Position numbers and translations under genes: made by a program. From Lactobacillales bacterium (GTDB lineage Bacteria > Bacillota > Bacilli > Lactobacillales > Streptococcaceae), in assembly GCA_031268845.1 (NCBI GenBank), contig JAIRWP010000051.1, positions 1 through 42,893 of the forward strand: a stretch of 42,893 nt of DNA. Direction: 5' to 3'. The notes under the pieces were generated by a model. It searched no databases. It saw nothing but the letters and a program-made list of their open reading frames with translations, and had not been told where the DNA came from. Each line of letters begins with the position of its first letter. Within the stretch, counting starts at the first letter, position 1. Below are positions 27,527 through 35,887 of this stretch, piece after piece.

Positions 27527-27962
27527 GATTTTTCCATAACCTCCCACCAATTAACAGTGAGTAACTTTGATATTTATGAATGGCTGAATTGTGAAAATGA
27601 ATTTTAAAAAGATAAGAAAAATGACCTCGCTCATTAAATTGCAGCAATTGTTTTCCTTCAGCCGTATACTTTATTTCTTTGGGTAATTGACAATGGCCAA
27701 TTTCGACTTTTTTAGTTAGAAAAAACGCTTTAAAGCAATTTTCTGTGGAAATAAACTGAATTTTGATAGTTTGATTTGAACTAACAGCTTTTTCTTGCCA
27801 ACTAATCATGCTTTTTTCAAATGAATAAAGAGATCTTTGCCATTCTAAATATTGCCTATACTTTGTTAAGCCACTGATAGTGAAACAAATAATAGGTATG
27901 GTAATCGACAAAGCAATAAGCAACTCCAGTAAAGTAAATCCAGCTAATTCTTTTCTTCTCAT
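27513..27962 (-). CDS. comGD: Competence pseudopilin ComGD
   Basis: Pseudopilin with leader MRRKELAGFTLLELLIALSI, which matches the G-FTLLE prepilin peptidase site. The rest (149 residues) has ComGD-like features including KSMISWQEKAVSSNQTIKI. It begins two bases after the comGC stop, consistent with coupled translation. Confidence 0.88.
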   Translation of the reverse strand: MRRKELAGFTLLELLIALSITIPIICFTISGLTKYRQYLEWQRSLYSFEKSMISWQEKAVSSNQTIKIQFISTENCFKAFFLTKKVEIGHCQLPKEIKYTAEGKQLLQFNERGHFSYLFKIHFHNSAIHKYQSYSLLIGGRLWKNHEKY

Positions 27963-27964
27963 TT

Positions 27965-28258
27965 TTATTGCTCTTTTTTCATTATTCGTTTATATTTTTC
28001 TTTCTGATCTCTGGTGATAAAGCCATCATTTTCTAATTCTTCAAGAGACGGTTTTTCACTTTTAGCTTTTTCTAGTTCATACATCGTCATTTGTGACTCC
28101 ACTACATGGATAAGGGCCTCATCACTTTTTTTCTCAGCAAAATCCTTATGTTGCATTAAATTGGGAACCATAATAAGGATCAAAATAGATAGAATCAGCA
28201 AAACAATAAGTGTTTCCACCAAAGTAAAACCAGCCATTTCTTTTCGCCATTTTTTCAT
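27965..28258 (-). CDS. comGC: Major competence pseudopilin ComGC
   Basis: Main structural subunit of the DNA-uptake pilus. The mature N-terminus follows the prepilin site in KEMAGFTLVETLIVLLILSI, and the protein ends with a short, Lys/Glu-rich globular part, 97 residues in all. The start at 28258 is chosen because it gives a normal leader and overlaps the comGB stop by four bases (ATGA). The frame is open for 34 further codons, but that part would lie inside comGB and does not resemble a leader. Confidence 0.92.
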   Translation of the reverse strand: MKKWRKEMAGFTLVETLIVLLILSILILIMVPNLMQHKDFAEKKSDEALIHVVESQMTMYELEKAKSEKPSLEELENDGFITRDQKEKYKRIMKKEQ

Positions 28259-29271
28259 TTTGCAATTCCTCCTATATTCTGATACATCGGTAGTAACATC
28301 GATACGTAGACCAAAACGATCATCCCTCCTACAAATAAAAAGACGATTGGTTGTAGCCACTGCATTTTTTCTTCTATTTTTTTAAATAATCTTTCAGCGC
28401 AGTTATCCCCGTAGCGAATCAATTCTGTTCCTAAACTAAAATTTAACTCCGCTTGTCTGATCATCATGCTAAATTCTTCCATAACAAAATTGAATTGTTG
28501 AATTTGCAAAGCAAAACTTATTCCCTGCTGTAATCCGTTTTCTAACTTTTTTGCTAAATCTTTCATTAAGGAAGATTTTTCTAGTGACTGCATAACGGTT
28601 AAAATATTGTTTAACTCCATTCCTTGCTCAAAAAAACGTCCCCATTCACGACTTAGATAACTAGTTATTTGCAATATGTAAAATTCACCAATAAATGGAA
28701 GTTTGGCAAAAATCTCGGCCTTTTCTAGACTTGATTTTTTCAATAATTGTCGCTTGAAAAGCAAGCACCAACTAATACCGATTAACAAAACGAAAATAAC
28801 TACCAAAGGACCGTATTCCATTAAAAGTAAACCTGCATTTTTTTCGTAACCTAAACGTTTTTGCAATTCAGGCAATAAAAAACTTCGCATTGTAATCAAG
28901 ATTCCTACCAAAAAAAGTAGCAGCAAACATGGATAAGTTATGATTGAAATAAATTTTTCTTTCTCTTTTTCTAACTTCACTAAAGATTCATCAATTGACT
29001 TTAGAGTTGAAAGTAAATTGCCATGTGTTTGTGCAAATTTAACTTGTAAAATTATTTTTTGTGAATAGCCAAAATATTGCAAGACAGCTGCCAAGCCGTT
29101 CCCATTATTGATTTCTTTTTCCAAAACACCTCCAACTTTTCGCTCAAATTCATATGCTGAAGCTTTAAAGATTAACGTACAATCATATAGGCAAAAACCA
29201 TTTTTAAGCATGGTGATCAAAAGAGAGATCAACTTTCTTTGATCCGCCATATTGAGCTTATTAGTTTTCAT
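28255..29271 (-). CDS. comGB: Competence pilus membrane platform ComGB
   Basis: Polytopic inner platform protein of the GspF/PilC family that works with the ATPase ComGA to assemble the pseudopilus. Three hydrophobic segments are visible (about residues 115-140, 158-178 and 305-330). Family patterns include the N-terminal LLKNGFCLYDC region and FAQTHGNLLSTLKSIDESL. The start is uncertain: ATG at 29271 (MKTNKLNM) sits beside GGAAG and slightly overlaps comGA, while 29286 and 29250 are alternatives. Length is about 338 residues. Confidence 0.88.
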   Translation of the reverse strand: MKTNKLNMADQRKLISLLITMLKNGFCLYDCTLIFKASAYEFERKVGGVLEKEINNGNGLAAVLQYFGYSQKIILQVKFAQTHGNLLSTLKSIDESLVKLEKEKEKFISIITYPCLLLLFLVGILITMRSFLLPELQKRLGYEKNAGLLLMEYGPLVVIFVLLIGISWCLLFKRQLLKKSSLEKAEIFAKLPFIGEFYILQITSYLSREWGRFFEQGMELNNILTVMQSLEKSSLMKDLAKKLENGLQQGISFALQIQQFNFVMEEFSMMIRQAELNFSLGTELIRYGDNCAERLFKKIEEKMQWLQPIVFLFVGGMIVLVYVSMLLPMYQNIGGIAK

Positions 29272-30223
29272 CTTCCAATAATTCATCAAAAAGATCATTG
29301 TCGATTACTCCTTGTTCTAATATTCTTTGTAATTTTGCATTCCACTCACCTTTCCATTTATTTTGCTTAGTGACAACATCTAGCAAAACACAAGCCTCTT
29401 CATTGATATTTATAACTAATCGTTGAAAATAAATAGCGCTTAAACATTCAAGTAAATCGATCTTGCTTACCCCTAAATCAAATAAGCGCTTAAAAATCCC
29501 TTGAACACTGCCAGCGTGAATAGTAGAAAAAATTGTATGACCAGTTAAAGCAGCGCGAATTACAGCTTGGGCTGTTTTTTCATCACGAATTTCACCAACA
29601 ATCATGATATCTGGACGATGGCGTAAACAAAGTTTGATCAGCGCATCATAATCCATGTCGATCATTTCATTAATTTGAAACTGTAAGATATTTTCATCTA
29701 TCAATTCCACAGGATCCTCAATGGCAATGACTTGTTGTCTTTTTTTGCGAGCGTGACATAATTCGTACATTAAAGTCGTTTTGCCCGAACCAACCGGACC
29801 GCAAAATAAATGCAGTCCTCTTTTATGCGAAATAGCATGAGCTTTTTTAACTTCTTTTTGACTAAAAAAATTCAAACTATCCAAGCCACTTTTATGTAAG
29901 TAGCGAATTACTAAACTTTCCCGATGACAGTAATCTCCAGCTGTTGATAAGCGTAATCTGCGCTTTTCTGTAAGAATTTCAACGCTCATAGCTCCTAGTT
30001 GTGCTCGCCTTTTTTCGCTAACATTCATTCCACCATTGAACTTAAAATGAATAATTAAACGCTCGCCAATTTCTTTTGTTATTTTTTGTTTATGAAAAAA
30101 ACAGTTTCCTCGGCGAAAATCAATTTTATACCCATCAACATATGGCAAAATGTAAATATCATGAATTTTTTCATAAATACCTTTTTCTAAAATCTCTATC
30201 GCTAGCTCTTTAATATCAGTCAA
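29261..30223 (-). CDS. comGA: Competence traffic ATPase ComGA
   Basis: Cytoplasmic GspE/PilB-type ATPase that powers pseudopilus assembly. Walker A GPVGSGKTTLMYEL is at about residue 145 of this reading, the Asp box is AIEDPVE, Walker B is IMIVGEIRDEKTAQ and the His box TGHTIFSTIHAGS. The zinc-binding Cys cluster of Gram-negative homologues is absent, as usual for ComGA. Start is taken as TTG at 30223 (MTDIKELAIEIL), which aligns with Bacillus ComGA; the frame is open to 30280, but that extra 19-residue aromatic stretch looks like untranslated leader. It is the first gene of the operon. Confidence 0.9.
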   Translation of the reverse strand: MTDIKELAIEILEKGIYEKIHDIYILPYVDGYKIDFRRGNCFFHKQKITKEIGERLIIHFKFNGGMNVSEKRRAQLGAMSVEILTEKRRLRLSTAGDYCHRESLVIRYLHKSGLDSLNFFSQKEVKKAHAISHKRGLHLFCGPVGSGKTTLMYELCHARKKRQQVIAIEDPVELIDENILQFQINEMIDMDYDALIKLCLRHRPDIMIVGEIRDEKTAQAVIRAALTGHTIFSTIHAGSVQGIFKRLFDLGVSKIDLLECLSAIYFQRLVININEEACVLLDVVTKQNKWKGEWNAKLQRILEQGVIDNDLFDELLEDEN

Positions 30224-30286
30224 TTTTGCCCAACTACCTTTCTGTAAAATAAAGAACGTAAAAAAATAGAAAAAGTACAAAATTTT

Positions 30287-30315
30287 TTTATAAAAAATTT
30301 CTCGATTATTGTAAA
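30287..30315 (-). promoter_or_regulatory. Promoter of the comG operon
   Basis: On the minus strand TTTACA (30310-30315) and TATAAA (30287-30292) are spaced by 17 bp, about 64 bp before the comGA start. It looks like an ordinary sigma-A promoter. I see no streptococcal-type ComX box (TACGAATA) nearby on this strand. Confidence 0.55.
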
Positions 30316-30333
30316 TATAAAGCAGTCATTTGC

Positions 30334-30362
30334 TTGAAATTTAGAGTTGTTTTTACTAAAAT
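30334..30362 (+). promoter_or_regulatory. Promoter of gpsB
   Basis: TTGAAA (30334-30339) and TAAAAT (30357-30362) are spaced by exactly 17 bp, 40 bp before the gpsB ATG. It is divergent from the comG promoter, and the two -35 boxes lie only about 20 bp apart. Confidence 0.6.
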
Positions 30363-30401
30363 AAAGAAGAAATTTTAATGAATAATACGAGGTGCAAAGC
30401 G

Positions 30402-30821
30402 ATGGCTGAAGTTAATTACACAACTCAAGATATTTTAAACCAACAGTTTTCAATGAAAATGCGTGGATATGATCCAGAGCAAGTTGATGAATTTTTAGAT
30501 AGTGTTATTCGAGATTATGAAGCATATATGCATGAAAGCTTTGCTCTTCAAGAAGAAAATGCTCGTTTGCAGGCAAAGATTGCCAATATGGTAAAAGTGC
30601 AACAAGCTGTAGCTCCAGCTTCTAATAAACGAAGTACAAATCAAAGTTCTGCTGTAAGTAATTTTGATATTTTAAAACGTCTGTCCAATCTAGAGCGAGA
30701 AGTTTTTGGGAGCAAACTGGTACAAGAAGAACAATTAAAAGAAAATGCTGAAGCTCCAGATATTGAAGCTGAAATTTTTATAGAACCAGAGATTGATGAG
30801 CAAGCAACTCGCTTAGTTTGA
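30402..30821 (+). CDS. gpsB: Cell division and wall synthesis regulator GpsB
   Basis: Small DivIVA-related adaptor that docks penicillin-binding proteins and coordinates septal and peripheral wall growth. The N-terminal DivIVA domain (about residues 1-70) includes MKMRGYDPEQVDEFLDSVI and a coiled coil ending in LQEENARLQAKI. The C-terminal trimerisation helix is FDILKRLSNLEREVFG, followed by an acidic tail. The start at 30402 (MAEVNYTT) is set by GAGGTG nine bases upstream; an ATG eight codons earlier lacks a ribosome site. rnpB follows within about 15 bp. Confidence 0.93.
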   Translation: MAEVNYTTQDILNQQFSMKMRGYDPEQVDEFLDSVIRDYEAYMHESFALQEENARLQAKIANMVKVQQAVAPASNKRSTNQSSAVSNFDILKRLSNLEREVFGSKLVQEEQLKENAEAPDIEAEIFIEPEIDEQATRLV

Positions 30822-30833
30822 TTTCCAAATACT

Positions 30834-31281
30834 TTGCGTTATTCAGATAATCGCGGTTTACGAAAAAATGTAAGCTGAGGAAAGTCCATGCTCGCACAAG
30901 CTGCGATGCTTGTAGTGTTCGTGCTAGCTGAAAAAATAAGGCTAGGTATCTTTAAAGTCTAACTGTCAGGCTCTTAAGTGATTATAAAAAGATTTTTAGA
31001 TAACGGCAGGAAGACAATACTAAGGTTTTTAAACTATGTATCAGTATCCTTGAAAGTGCCACAGTGACGAAGCATTTAAAGAAATTTAAATGGTGGAACG
31101 CGGTAAACCCCTCGAGCGAGCAACCCAAACTTTATGGTGGGGGCATCTTTTAAAGCGGAAATGAACGCAAAAAAGAGTAGTTTTTGCGTTTAAAACAAAG
31201 AAACTACAGATAAATGATTATCGCTTATCTTTTGCTCTTGAAATTAGATAAGTACAGAACATGGCTTATAGAATAGCGCAT
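30834..31281 (+). ncRNA. rnpB: RNase P RNA, type B
   Basis: Catalytic RNA that removes 5' leaders from tRNA precursors. Conserved landmarks in order are GAGGAAAGTCCATGCTCGC (about 30877), GAAAGTGCCACAGTGACGAAG (shown here as GTGCCACAGTGACG), GGAACGCGGTAAACCCCTCG, GAGCAACCCAAA and the 3' ACATGGCTTATAGAA. P1 pairs TGCGTTATTC (30835-30844) with GAATAGCGCA (31271-31280), which sets the ends to within a few bases. At about 448 nt it is somewhat longer than the 401-nt Bacillus subtilis RNA. Position after gpsB is typical of Firmicutes. Confidence 0.95.
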
Positions 31282-31292
31282 TTTCAAGAATT

Positions 31293-31341
31293 AAAAAAGT
31301 GATTTTAAGATCTGAGTTTTGGATTTTAAAATCACTTTTAC
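31293..31341. terminator. Bidirectional terminator between rnpB and rnhA
   Basis: Perfect 14-bp stem AAAAGTGATTTTAA (31295-31308) and TTAAAATCACTTTT (31326-31339), with A/T tracts on both outer sides. It follows rnpB on the plus strand and overlaps the rnhA stop on the minus strand, so it can end both transcripts. Confidence 0.85.
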
Positions 31342-31823
31342 ATTTTATCCATCGTTTGCTTAAGCAACTTATCTACATAATTATTTCCATCACTATTAGC
31401 ATGCCCTTTTGTCCATGCAAATGTAATCTTTGGAAAATAAGGTAAAGCTTTATATATAGTTTCCCATAAGTTACGATTTTTCACTGCTTGCTTTGATGAA
31501 TTTATCCAATTATTTTTTGCCCAGTTATAAAGCCATCCCTTGTTAATAGAATCTAGCACATACTTGGAATCAGAAATTAGCAAAATATTTTCTTGATTGA
31601 GTTTCATACGGTAAAGCTTGCGTAAAGCTTCAAGCACTGCAGAAAGCTCCATTTGATTATTAGTGGCACCAAAAACGCCCTTACTTCCAGTTTTTTTCTT
31701 ACTTTCATATAAAATCAAATAAGCCCAGGCTGCTTTATCAGTAGAAAGCACATGCCCACCTTTAACATTTCCGGTATTTCTTGAACCACCATCTGTATAA
31801 ACGGTTACGGAATAAGAAGTCAT
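31338..31823 (-). CDS. rnhA: Ribonuclease HI family protein
   Basis: Type 1 RNase H of 161 residues that cleaves RNA in RNA-DNA hybrids. Catalytic residues visible are Asp in TVYTDGGSRNTG, Glu in NNQMELSAV, Asp in LISDSKYVLD and the final acidic residue in YVDKLLK, with the His of WTKGHANSDGN. It lacks an N-terminal hybrid-binding domain. The start at 31823 is fixed by AAAGGA eight bases upstream; fourteen additional open codons have no ribosome site. It is divergent from recR. Confidence 0.92.
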   Translation of the reverse strand: MTSYSVTVYTDGGSRNTGNVKGGHVLSTDKAAWAYLILYESKKKTGSKGVFGATNNQMELSAVLEALRKLYRMKLNQENILLISDSKYVLDSINKGWLYNWAKNNWINSSKQAVKNRNLWETIYKALPYFPKITFAWTKGHANSDGNNYVDKLLKQTMDKM

Positions 31824-31958
31824 TTTTATGTCCTTTCGTGTTGTAATATGAATGAATTTTACCATAAACGATAATGCGAAAAATTAGTTCAGGTGAATAT
31901 CAGCGTTTCCTATGGTATATTTTTCTTATTCAAGTTTGATTTTGCGAGGAAAAATAAT

Positions 31959-32558
31959 ATGCACTATCCAGAAAGTTTAGCTAAACTAATTGAAAGTTAT
32001 ATGAAATTGCCTGGTATTGGACAAAAAACAGCAGTGCGTTTAGCCTTTTTTACGATTAATATGAAAGAAGAAGAGGTGTCATCTTTTGCCAAGGCTTTGC
32101 TGTCTTCTAAACGAAATCTTACTTTTTGTACTATTTGCGGAAATTTAACAGAAGATGATCCTTGTGAAATCTGTTGTGATAAAAATCGGGATAATTCTGT
32201 TGTTTTAGTTGTTGAACATCCTAAAGATCTGATGGCGATGGAAAATATGCGTGAGTATAAGGGACTTTATCATGTTTTGCACGGCGTGCTTTCTCCTATG
32301 GAAGGAATTGGGCCAGATGATCTAAATGTTAGTGGTTTGATTAAACGCTTACAGGAGAATACAAATATTCAAGAGGTGATTATTGCAACTAACGCCACTA
32401 CTGAAGGAGAAGCTACAGCAATGTATCTTGCACGTTTGATCAAACCCGCTGCCATTAAAGTTACACGTTTAGCTCACGGCCTAGCAGTTGGCAGTGATAT
32501 CGACTATGCTGATGAAATCACTCTTTTAAAAGCAGTTGAAGGACGCAGAGAATTATAG
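31959..32558 (+). CDS. recR: Recombination mediator RecR
   Basis: DNA-binding ring protein that works with RecO and RecF to load RecA at gaps. The N-terminal helix-hairpin-helix is [15 protein letters not shown], the four-Cys zinc finger is [17 protein letters not shown], and the Toprim domain carries [13 protein letters not shown] and [19 protein letters not shown]. Length of 199 residues is normal. The start at 31959 is set by GAGGA nine bases upstream. dnaX and the YbaB gene, which usually precede recR, are not here; a terminator follows. Confidence 0.95.
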   Translation: MHYPESLAKLIESYMKLPGIGQKTAVRLAFFTINMKEEEVSSFAKALLSSKRNLTFCTICGNLTEDDPCEICCDKNRDNSVVLVVEHPKDLMAMENMREYKGLYHVLHGVLSPMEGIGPDDLNVSGLIKRLQENTNIQEVIIATNATTEGEATAMYLARLIKPAAIKVTRLAHGLAVGSDIDYADEITLLKAVEGRREL

Positions 32559-32582
32559 ATAAAAAATTTAAATTGAAGGTTT

Positions 32583-32622
32583 AAAAAAAGGTTGCTCCCA
32601 TTTTTTGGAACAACCTTTTTTT
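32583..32622. terminator. Bidirectional terminator between recR and secreted orphan
   Basis: A7-GGTTG...CAACC-T7 hairpin with an internal pairing TCC/GGA around a T-rich loop. It is 24 bp after the recR stop and 6 bp from the convergent gene's stop, so it probably serves both. Confidence 0.85.
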
Positions 32623-32627
32623 GATAT

Positions 32628-33269
32628 TTATTCGTCTACAAATTGAGTAAATAAGTCGTCCTCTGCTGCAACGTCGTATCTTCCAAAATAATTTCTTTCT
32701 AATAATATCAAGTTAGAAAATTTCTTATTATTCAATTCATCTTTGATACGATGGAATTCAGTTTTTGTTTCCTCGGCTTTGTTTAAAGTAGTAGTTAAGG
32801 TAGTTGTCTTTGTTTCTAGATCTGTTAATGAATATTTAAATTCATGTGAGCATATAGCGCTTAATCCGTCATAAACAATACTCATTGAATTTCTAATGAA
32901 GTCAGCCATAATATTTAATTCAGTCATAGCTCTTCGTTCTTGAAGTGCTCCAAATTTGACTTTAACTTCAAGCAATCCAGCGATGTCCAAAGATCGATAA
33001 CGATCACGATAGATATCTTGAGCTGATAACAAAGTATCCAATCTGTTATATTGATTTTTTAGATCTGAAATTCCTTGAACAACGGCAACTTTTCTATCAG
33101 TCGTTACTGTCCGATCAAATCTGCTAGTAGCATCCCACCATGTTAAATATAATTGTTCTGGGCTAACTGGAGCCACAGCTTCAAACCGTTTCGCTTTAGC
33201 TGGCACAGCACAAGCTAAAGGAGCTAGAAGTACTAAACCAAAAATTAATTTTTTAAACTTTTTATTCAT
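32628..33269 (-). CDS. Unrecognised secreted protein
   Basis: I do not recognise this family. The 213-residue product has a clear signal peptide (KKLIFGLVLLAPLACAVPAKA, cleavage likely before KRFEA) and no membrane anchor or sortase motif. The mature part is mostly helical, with a repeated charged heptad-like pattern and a Thr-rich stretch (LETKTTTLTTTLNKAEE), suggesting a secreted helical bundle. A good GGGG-rich ribosome site precedes the ATG. It is a single gene bounded by a terminator and a 335-bp intergenic region. Confidence 0.75.
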   Translation of the reverse strand: MNKKFKKLIFGLVLLAPLACAVPAKAKRFEAVAPVSPEQLYLTWWDATSRFDRTVTTDRKVAVVQGISDLKNQYNRLDTLLSAQDIYRDRYRSLDIAGLLEVKVKFGALQERRAMTELNIMADFIRNSMSIVYDGLSAICSHEFKYSLTDLETKTTTLTTTLNKAEETKTEFHRIKDELNNKKFSNLILLERNYFGRYDVAAEDDLFTQFVDE

Positions 33270-33397
33270 TTAATTTTCCCCCGTTTTCTTTAAATTATTA
33301 TTGGAATTTTTCATCCATCCCTTACGTAAATAAGTATATAGGATTTTAAATCGCTTAATGAGGATTTGAAAAAAATTACCCACTTTAAAAGTTAGCA

Positions 33398-33426
33398 ACT
33401 ATCATAAACAATCAAAAACCTGTCAA
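33398..33426 (-). promoter_or_regulatory. Candidate promoter of the secreted orphan gene
   Basis: On the minus strand a consensus TTGACA (33421-33426) lies 17 bp before GATAGT (33398-33403), which has an upstream TG. It would give a leader of about 120 nt to the gene starting at 33269. The -10 box is weak. Confidence 0.4.
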
Positions 33427-33524
33427 CAACGCCTTTTATTAAAATGTTCACAAACACTTATATCGAGCAAATGTATAAAATTTTCCCCATTTTTATCAAT
33501 ATTTCAAATTGCGCCACCAAAACA

Positions 33525-33593
33525 AAGAGTGCAAGATAAATTGTAAGTGACCAAATTTTAGGTAAGGTTACTATAAATTTACTTTGCACTCTT
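33525..33593 (-). terminator. Long hairpin ending the def-HAD operon
   Basis: Imperfect palindrome: AAGAGTGCAA (33525-33534) pairs with TTGCACTCTT (33584-33593), extended inward through ATAAATT/AATTTA and GTGACC/GGTTAC. Read on the minus strand it follows the HAD phosphatase stop by 11 bp and is followed by TTTGTTTTGG, so it fits a terminator. The rest of the 33270-33604 gap shows no gene. Confidence 0.6.
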
Positions 33594-33604
33594 AAATCAA
33601 ATTT

Positions 33605-34381
33605 TTAAAATTCCCATCCATCTAAACTTGCTAAAGCGTAAGTCGGTGCTACAGGAAGTGTTACTACTTCTTCAGGTTTAGTAAATCCGGTTGTTACTAA
33701 TAAAGTATTGATATCATTTTTTAATCCAGCCTGAATATCTGTTAAGTAATTATCGCCAACCATCAATACGTCTTCTCGTTTTAAGTCAAGCATTTCAACT
33801 GCTTTATTCATCATAATCGCTTTAGGTTTACCGATATAAATGGATTTTACCTGTGTTGTAGCTTCAATAAAACGAACTATTGAACCTGCTCCAGGCAGCA
33901 AGCCTTTTTCTGTTGGCAGATTTAAATCAGGATTAGTTCCAATAAACGCTGCCCCCCTTTGAATCGCTAGGGTTGCAAGCATTGCTTTTTCATAAGTTAA
34001 GTGCATATCTAGGCCAACTACTACATAATCTGGATCTTTCTCTTCCCACGTATAACCTCTAGATAAAATCTCATCTTTTAAACCATTTTCCCCAACTATA
34101 TACACTTTCTTACCACGATTTAACTCATCCATATAATCAACAGTAGCTAAACTAGCAGTATAAATTATCTTTTCTTCTACTTGAATGCCAAATTCTTTTT
34201 TCAAGCGCTGCTGCACTGTTTTGGGGGACTTGGTTGTATTATTTGTTACAAATAAAAACGGCAAATCACGCCGTTGCAATTCTTCTATAAAACGTTTTCC
34301 TGCTGGAATAATTTCACTACCCTTATAAATCGTGCCATCAAGATCAACTAAATATCCCTTGTATCGTTTCATTCTACTCAA
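33605..34381 (-). CDS. HAD-superfamily phosphatase, NagD/YutF type
   Basis: Cytoplasmic HAD phosphatase of the NagD/PNPase-like subgroup, about 258 residues. Motif I is DLDGTIYKG, motif [11 protein letters not shown], motif III Lys in YIGKPKAIM, and motif [14 protein letters not shown]. Substrate is not predictable; relatives act on nucleotides or sugar phosphates. Start is TTG at 34381 (GGAG nine bases upstream), overlapping def by eight bases; an ATG three codons later (34372) is equally possible. Confidence 0.9.
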   Translation of the reverse strand: MSRMKRYKGYLVDLDGTIYKGSEIIPAGKRFIEELQRRDLPFLFVTNNTTKSPKTVQQRLKKEFGIQVEEKIIYTASLATVDYMDELNRGKKVYIVGENGLKDEILSRGYTWEEKDPDYVVVGLDMHLTYEKAMLATLAIQRGAAFIGTNPDLNLPTEKGLLPGAGSIVRFIEATTQVKSIYIGKPKAIMMNKAVEMLDLKREDVLMVGDNYLTDIQAGLKNDINTLLVTTGFTKPEEVVTLPVAPTYALASLDGWEF

Positions 34382-34964
34382 GAATTTCTACTCCTTCTTT
34401 AACTGCCCATGGCTCTTTTTCATTAATGCGATCAAAAAATAAAATACCATTTAAATGATCCAATTCATGTTGCAAAACAATTGCTTGGTGATCTTTTAAT
34501 TTTATTGTCTTCTCTTCATTATCGTGATTAATGTACGTTACTGTTACCCGTTTATAGCGAGGCACAAAGCCTAAAACTTCACGCTCCACAGATAAGCATC
34601 CTTCACCACTTTTCAAACAAACTTCCTGAGCTGAATGCGCAATAATTTTTGGATTGTACATTATTTCTTCAAACTGTATATTTCCTTTTGCATCAGGAAT
34701 CAAAATAGCTATTACGCGCTTAGCAATATTAAGCTGTGGTGCTGCTAAGCCTACACCGCCACGCAATTCTAATTTTTCAACCATTTCTGGATTTTGCGAA
34801 TTTTTTAGAAAAGTCATCATCCGCTCACCTAGTGTTAATAACTCTGGCGTTACAGGCTTTTCAACTTCCTCAGCAACTAAGCGTAAAGTCTGATGCCCTT
34901 CGAAAATAACATCCTTCATCGTGATAACATAACTATCCTGAATAATTTTCTTTAATGCATCCAT
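34374..34964 (-). CDS. def: Peptide deformylase, type 2
   Basis: Metalloenzyme that removes the formyl group from nascent proteins. The three motifs are [14 protein letters not shown] (metal-ligand Cys) and QHELDHLNG (two His ligands and catalytic Glu). An insertion between the first motifs and the 196-residue length mark the Gram-positive type 2 enzyme. GGGGAAG precedes the ATG at 34964; a later ATG at residue 16 (MKDVIFEG) is possible. It overlaps the HAD gene and follows the ytpR stump by 22 bp. Confidence 0.95.
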   Translation of the reverse strand: MDALKKIIQDSYVITMKDVIFEGHQTLRLVAEEVEKPVTPELLTLGERMMTFLKNSQNPEMVEKLELRGGVGLAAPQLNIAKRVIAILIPDAKGNIQFEEIMYNPKIIAHSAQEVCLKSGEGCLSVEREVLGFVPRYKRVTVTYINHDNEEKTIKLKDHQAIVLQHELDHLNGILFFDRINEKEPWAVKEGVEILE

Positions 34965-34986
34965 AACTTCCCCCTATTATAAAAAT

Positions 34987-35094
34987 TCATGCAATATTTT
35001 CTTTGCGCTCTGTTTTAATTTCTTTATGGTCTGCACCAGCTACCTCCACCATTAAAACATCGCCAACATGCTCTTTATTATATGTAAAAATCAT
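34987..35094 (-). pseudogene. ytpR: ytpR, 5' stump only
   Basis: A 35-codon frame (MIFTYNKEHVGDVLMVEVAG, then ADHKEIKTERKENIA and TGA) matches the first residues of YtpR, a tRNA-binding-domain protein of about 200 residues that normally sits after the thioredoxin gene near pepA. The match stops where family members continue with R-V/I-F/Y, and the tRNA-binding domain is gone. A GTG four codons upstream could also start the frame and would overlap the stress-protein gene. The stump lies between uspA and def, so a deletion apparently fused the pepA-side cluster to def. Confidence 0.75.
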
Positions 35095-35102
35095 TTTTCC
35101 AT

Positions 35103-35564
35103 TCACTCTTTCTTTTCAGGATGAACAATTAACACATCACATGGTGCATGGCTAATAACATATTGACTTACTGAGCCTATCATAAAACGCTCAACTGCAT
35201 TTAAACCTGACTGTCCAATCATAATCAAATCAACATGATACTTCTTTGGCAAAGTATCGCCCAAAAGTTCTTTAGGATTCCCGTAAACAACTTGCGTTTC
35301 TAAATTAGTAAAATTGGCTTCATAAGCTATTTTTTGTAAGTCGTCTAATAAATCTTGATACTCTTTTTTAGCTTGATTTAAAAAATTCTCAGAAATATTG
35401 CCATACCCTAAAAAATCATACATATTATTTTGAACTGCAGCAACTACGATTATTTTTCCATCGTTGCGTTTTGCAACCTCAATTGCTGATCGATAAGCAT
35501 AATTTGCCTGTGCTGAACCATCTACGCCAACTAAAATTGTCTGATATCTTTGCTCCATTGCCAT
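35103..35564 (-). CDS. Universal stress protein UspA family
   Basis: Single-domain Usp of 153 residues. The N-terminal strand TILVGVDGSAQANYAY has the conserved Asp, and the ATP-binding motif G-2x-G-9x-G-S is visible as GQSGLNAVERFMIGSVS. Such proteins bind ATP and accumulate in stress. It lies 11 bp after the thioredoxin gene and before the ytpR stump, in the same operon. Presence of a usp gene in this spot is not the usual arrangement. Confidence 0.9.
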   Translation of the reverse strand: MAMEQRYQTILVGVDGSAQANYAYRSAIEVAKRNDGKIIVVAAVQNNMYDFLGYGNISENFLNQAKKEYQDLLDDLQKIAYEANFTNLETQVVYGNPKELLGDTLPKKYHVDLIMIGQSGLNAVERFMIGSVSQYVISHAPCDVLIVHPEKKE

Positions 35565-35575
35565 TTTTTCATCTC

Positions 35576-35887
35576 CTATAAACCGTCTATAAATGAATCG
35601 ATTTGCTCTTTGGTTTTACGAAATTTATCAATATAACGTCCAATCTCTTTTCCGTTTTCTATCGCTACAAAGCTAGGAATTCCCATAATGCCCCACTTAA
35701 TAGCTAAGTCTAAAAATTGATCACGATCAATCTCAACAAAAGTATATTCAGCATGCTTTCTTTCAATTTCCGACATTTTGGGTTTAATAAAATGACAATC
35801 TCCACACCAATCAGCTGTAAAAAAGAAAATATTTTTTCCAGTTTTTACATATTTTTCTAACTCTTCATAATCTGCTGGCTTGATCAC
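35576..35887 (-). CDS. Thioredoxin-like protein (YtpP type)
   Basis: Cytoplasmic thioredoxin-fold protein of 103 residues with active site ADWCGDCHFIKP and the cis-proline loop GIMGIPSFVAIENG. WCGDC instead of WCGPC is characteristic of the YtpP group. It overlaps the DUF4651-like gene by four bases and is followed by uspA, all on the minus strand. Confidence 0.92.
   Translation of the reverse strand: MIKPADYEELEKYVKTGKNIFFFTADWCGDCHFIKPKMSEIERKHAEYTFVEIDRDQFLDLAIKWGIMGIPSFVAIENGKEIGRYIDKFRKTKEQIDSFIDGL

Noticed and set aside
28259-28360. A 34-residue N-terminal extension of ComGC.
   Set aside because: The extension lies wholly inside comGB and destroys the short basic prepilin leader required for processing.
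30224-30280. An N-terminal aromatic extension (YFFYFFTFFIL) of ComGA as a membrane anchor.
   Set aside because: It would need a TTG start without a ribosome site and lies in AT-rich leader sequence; the TTG at 30223 aligns with known ComGA.
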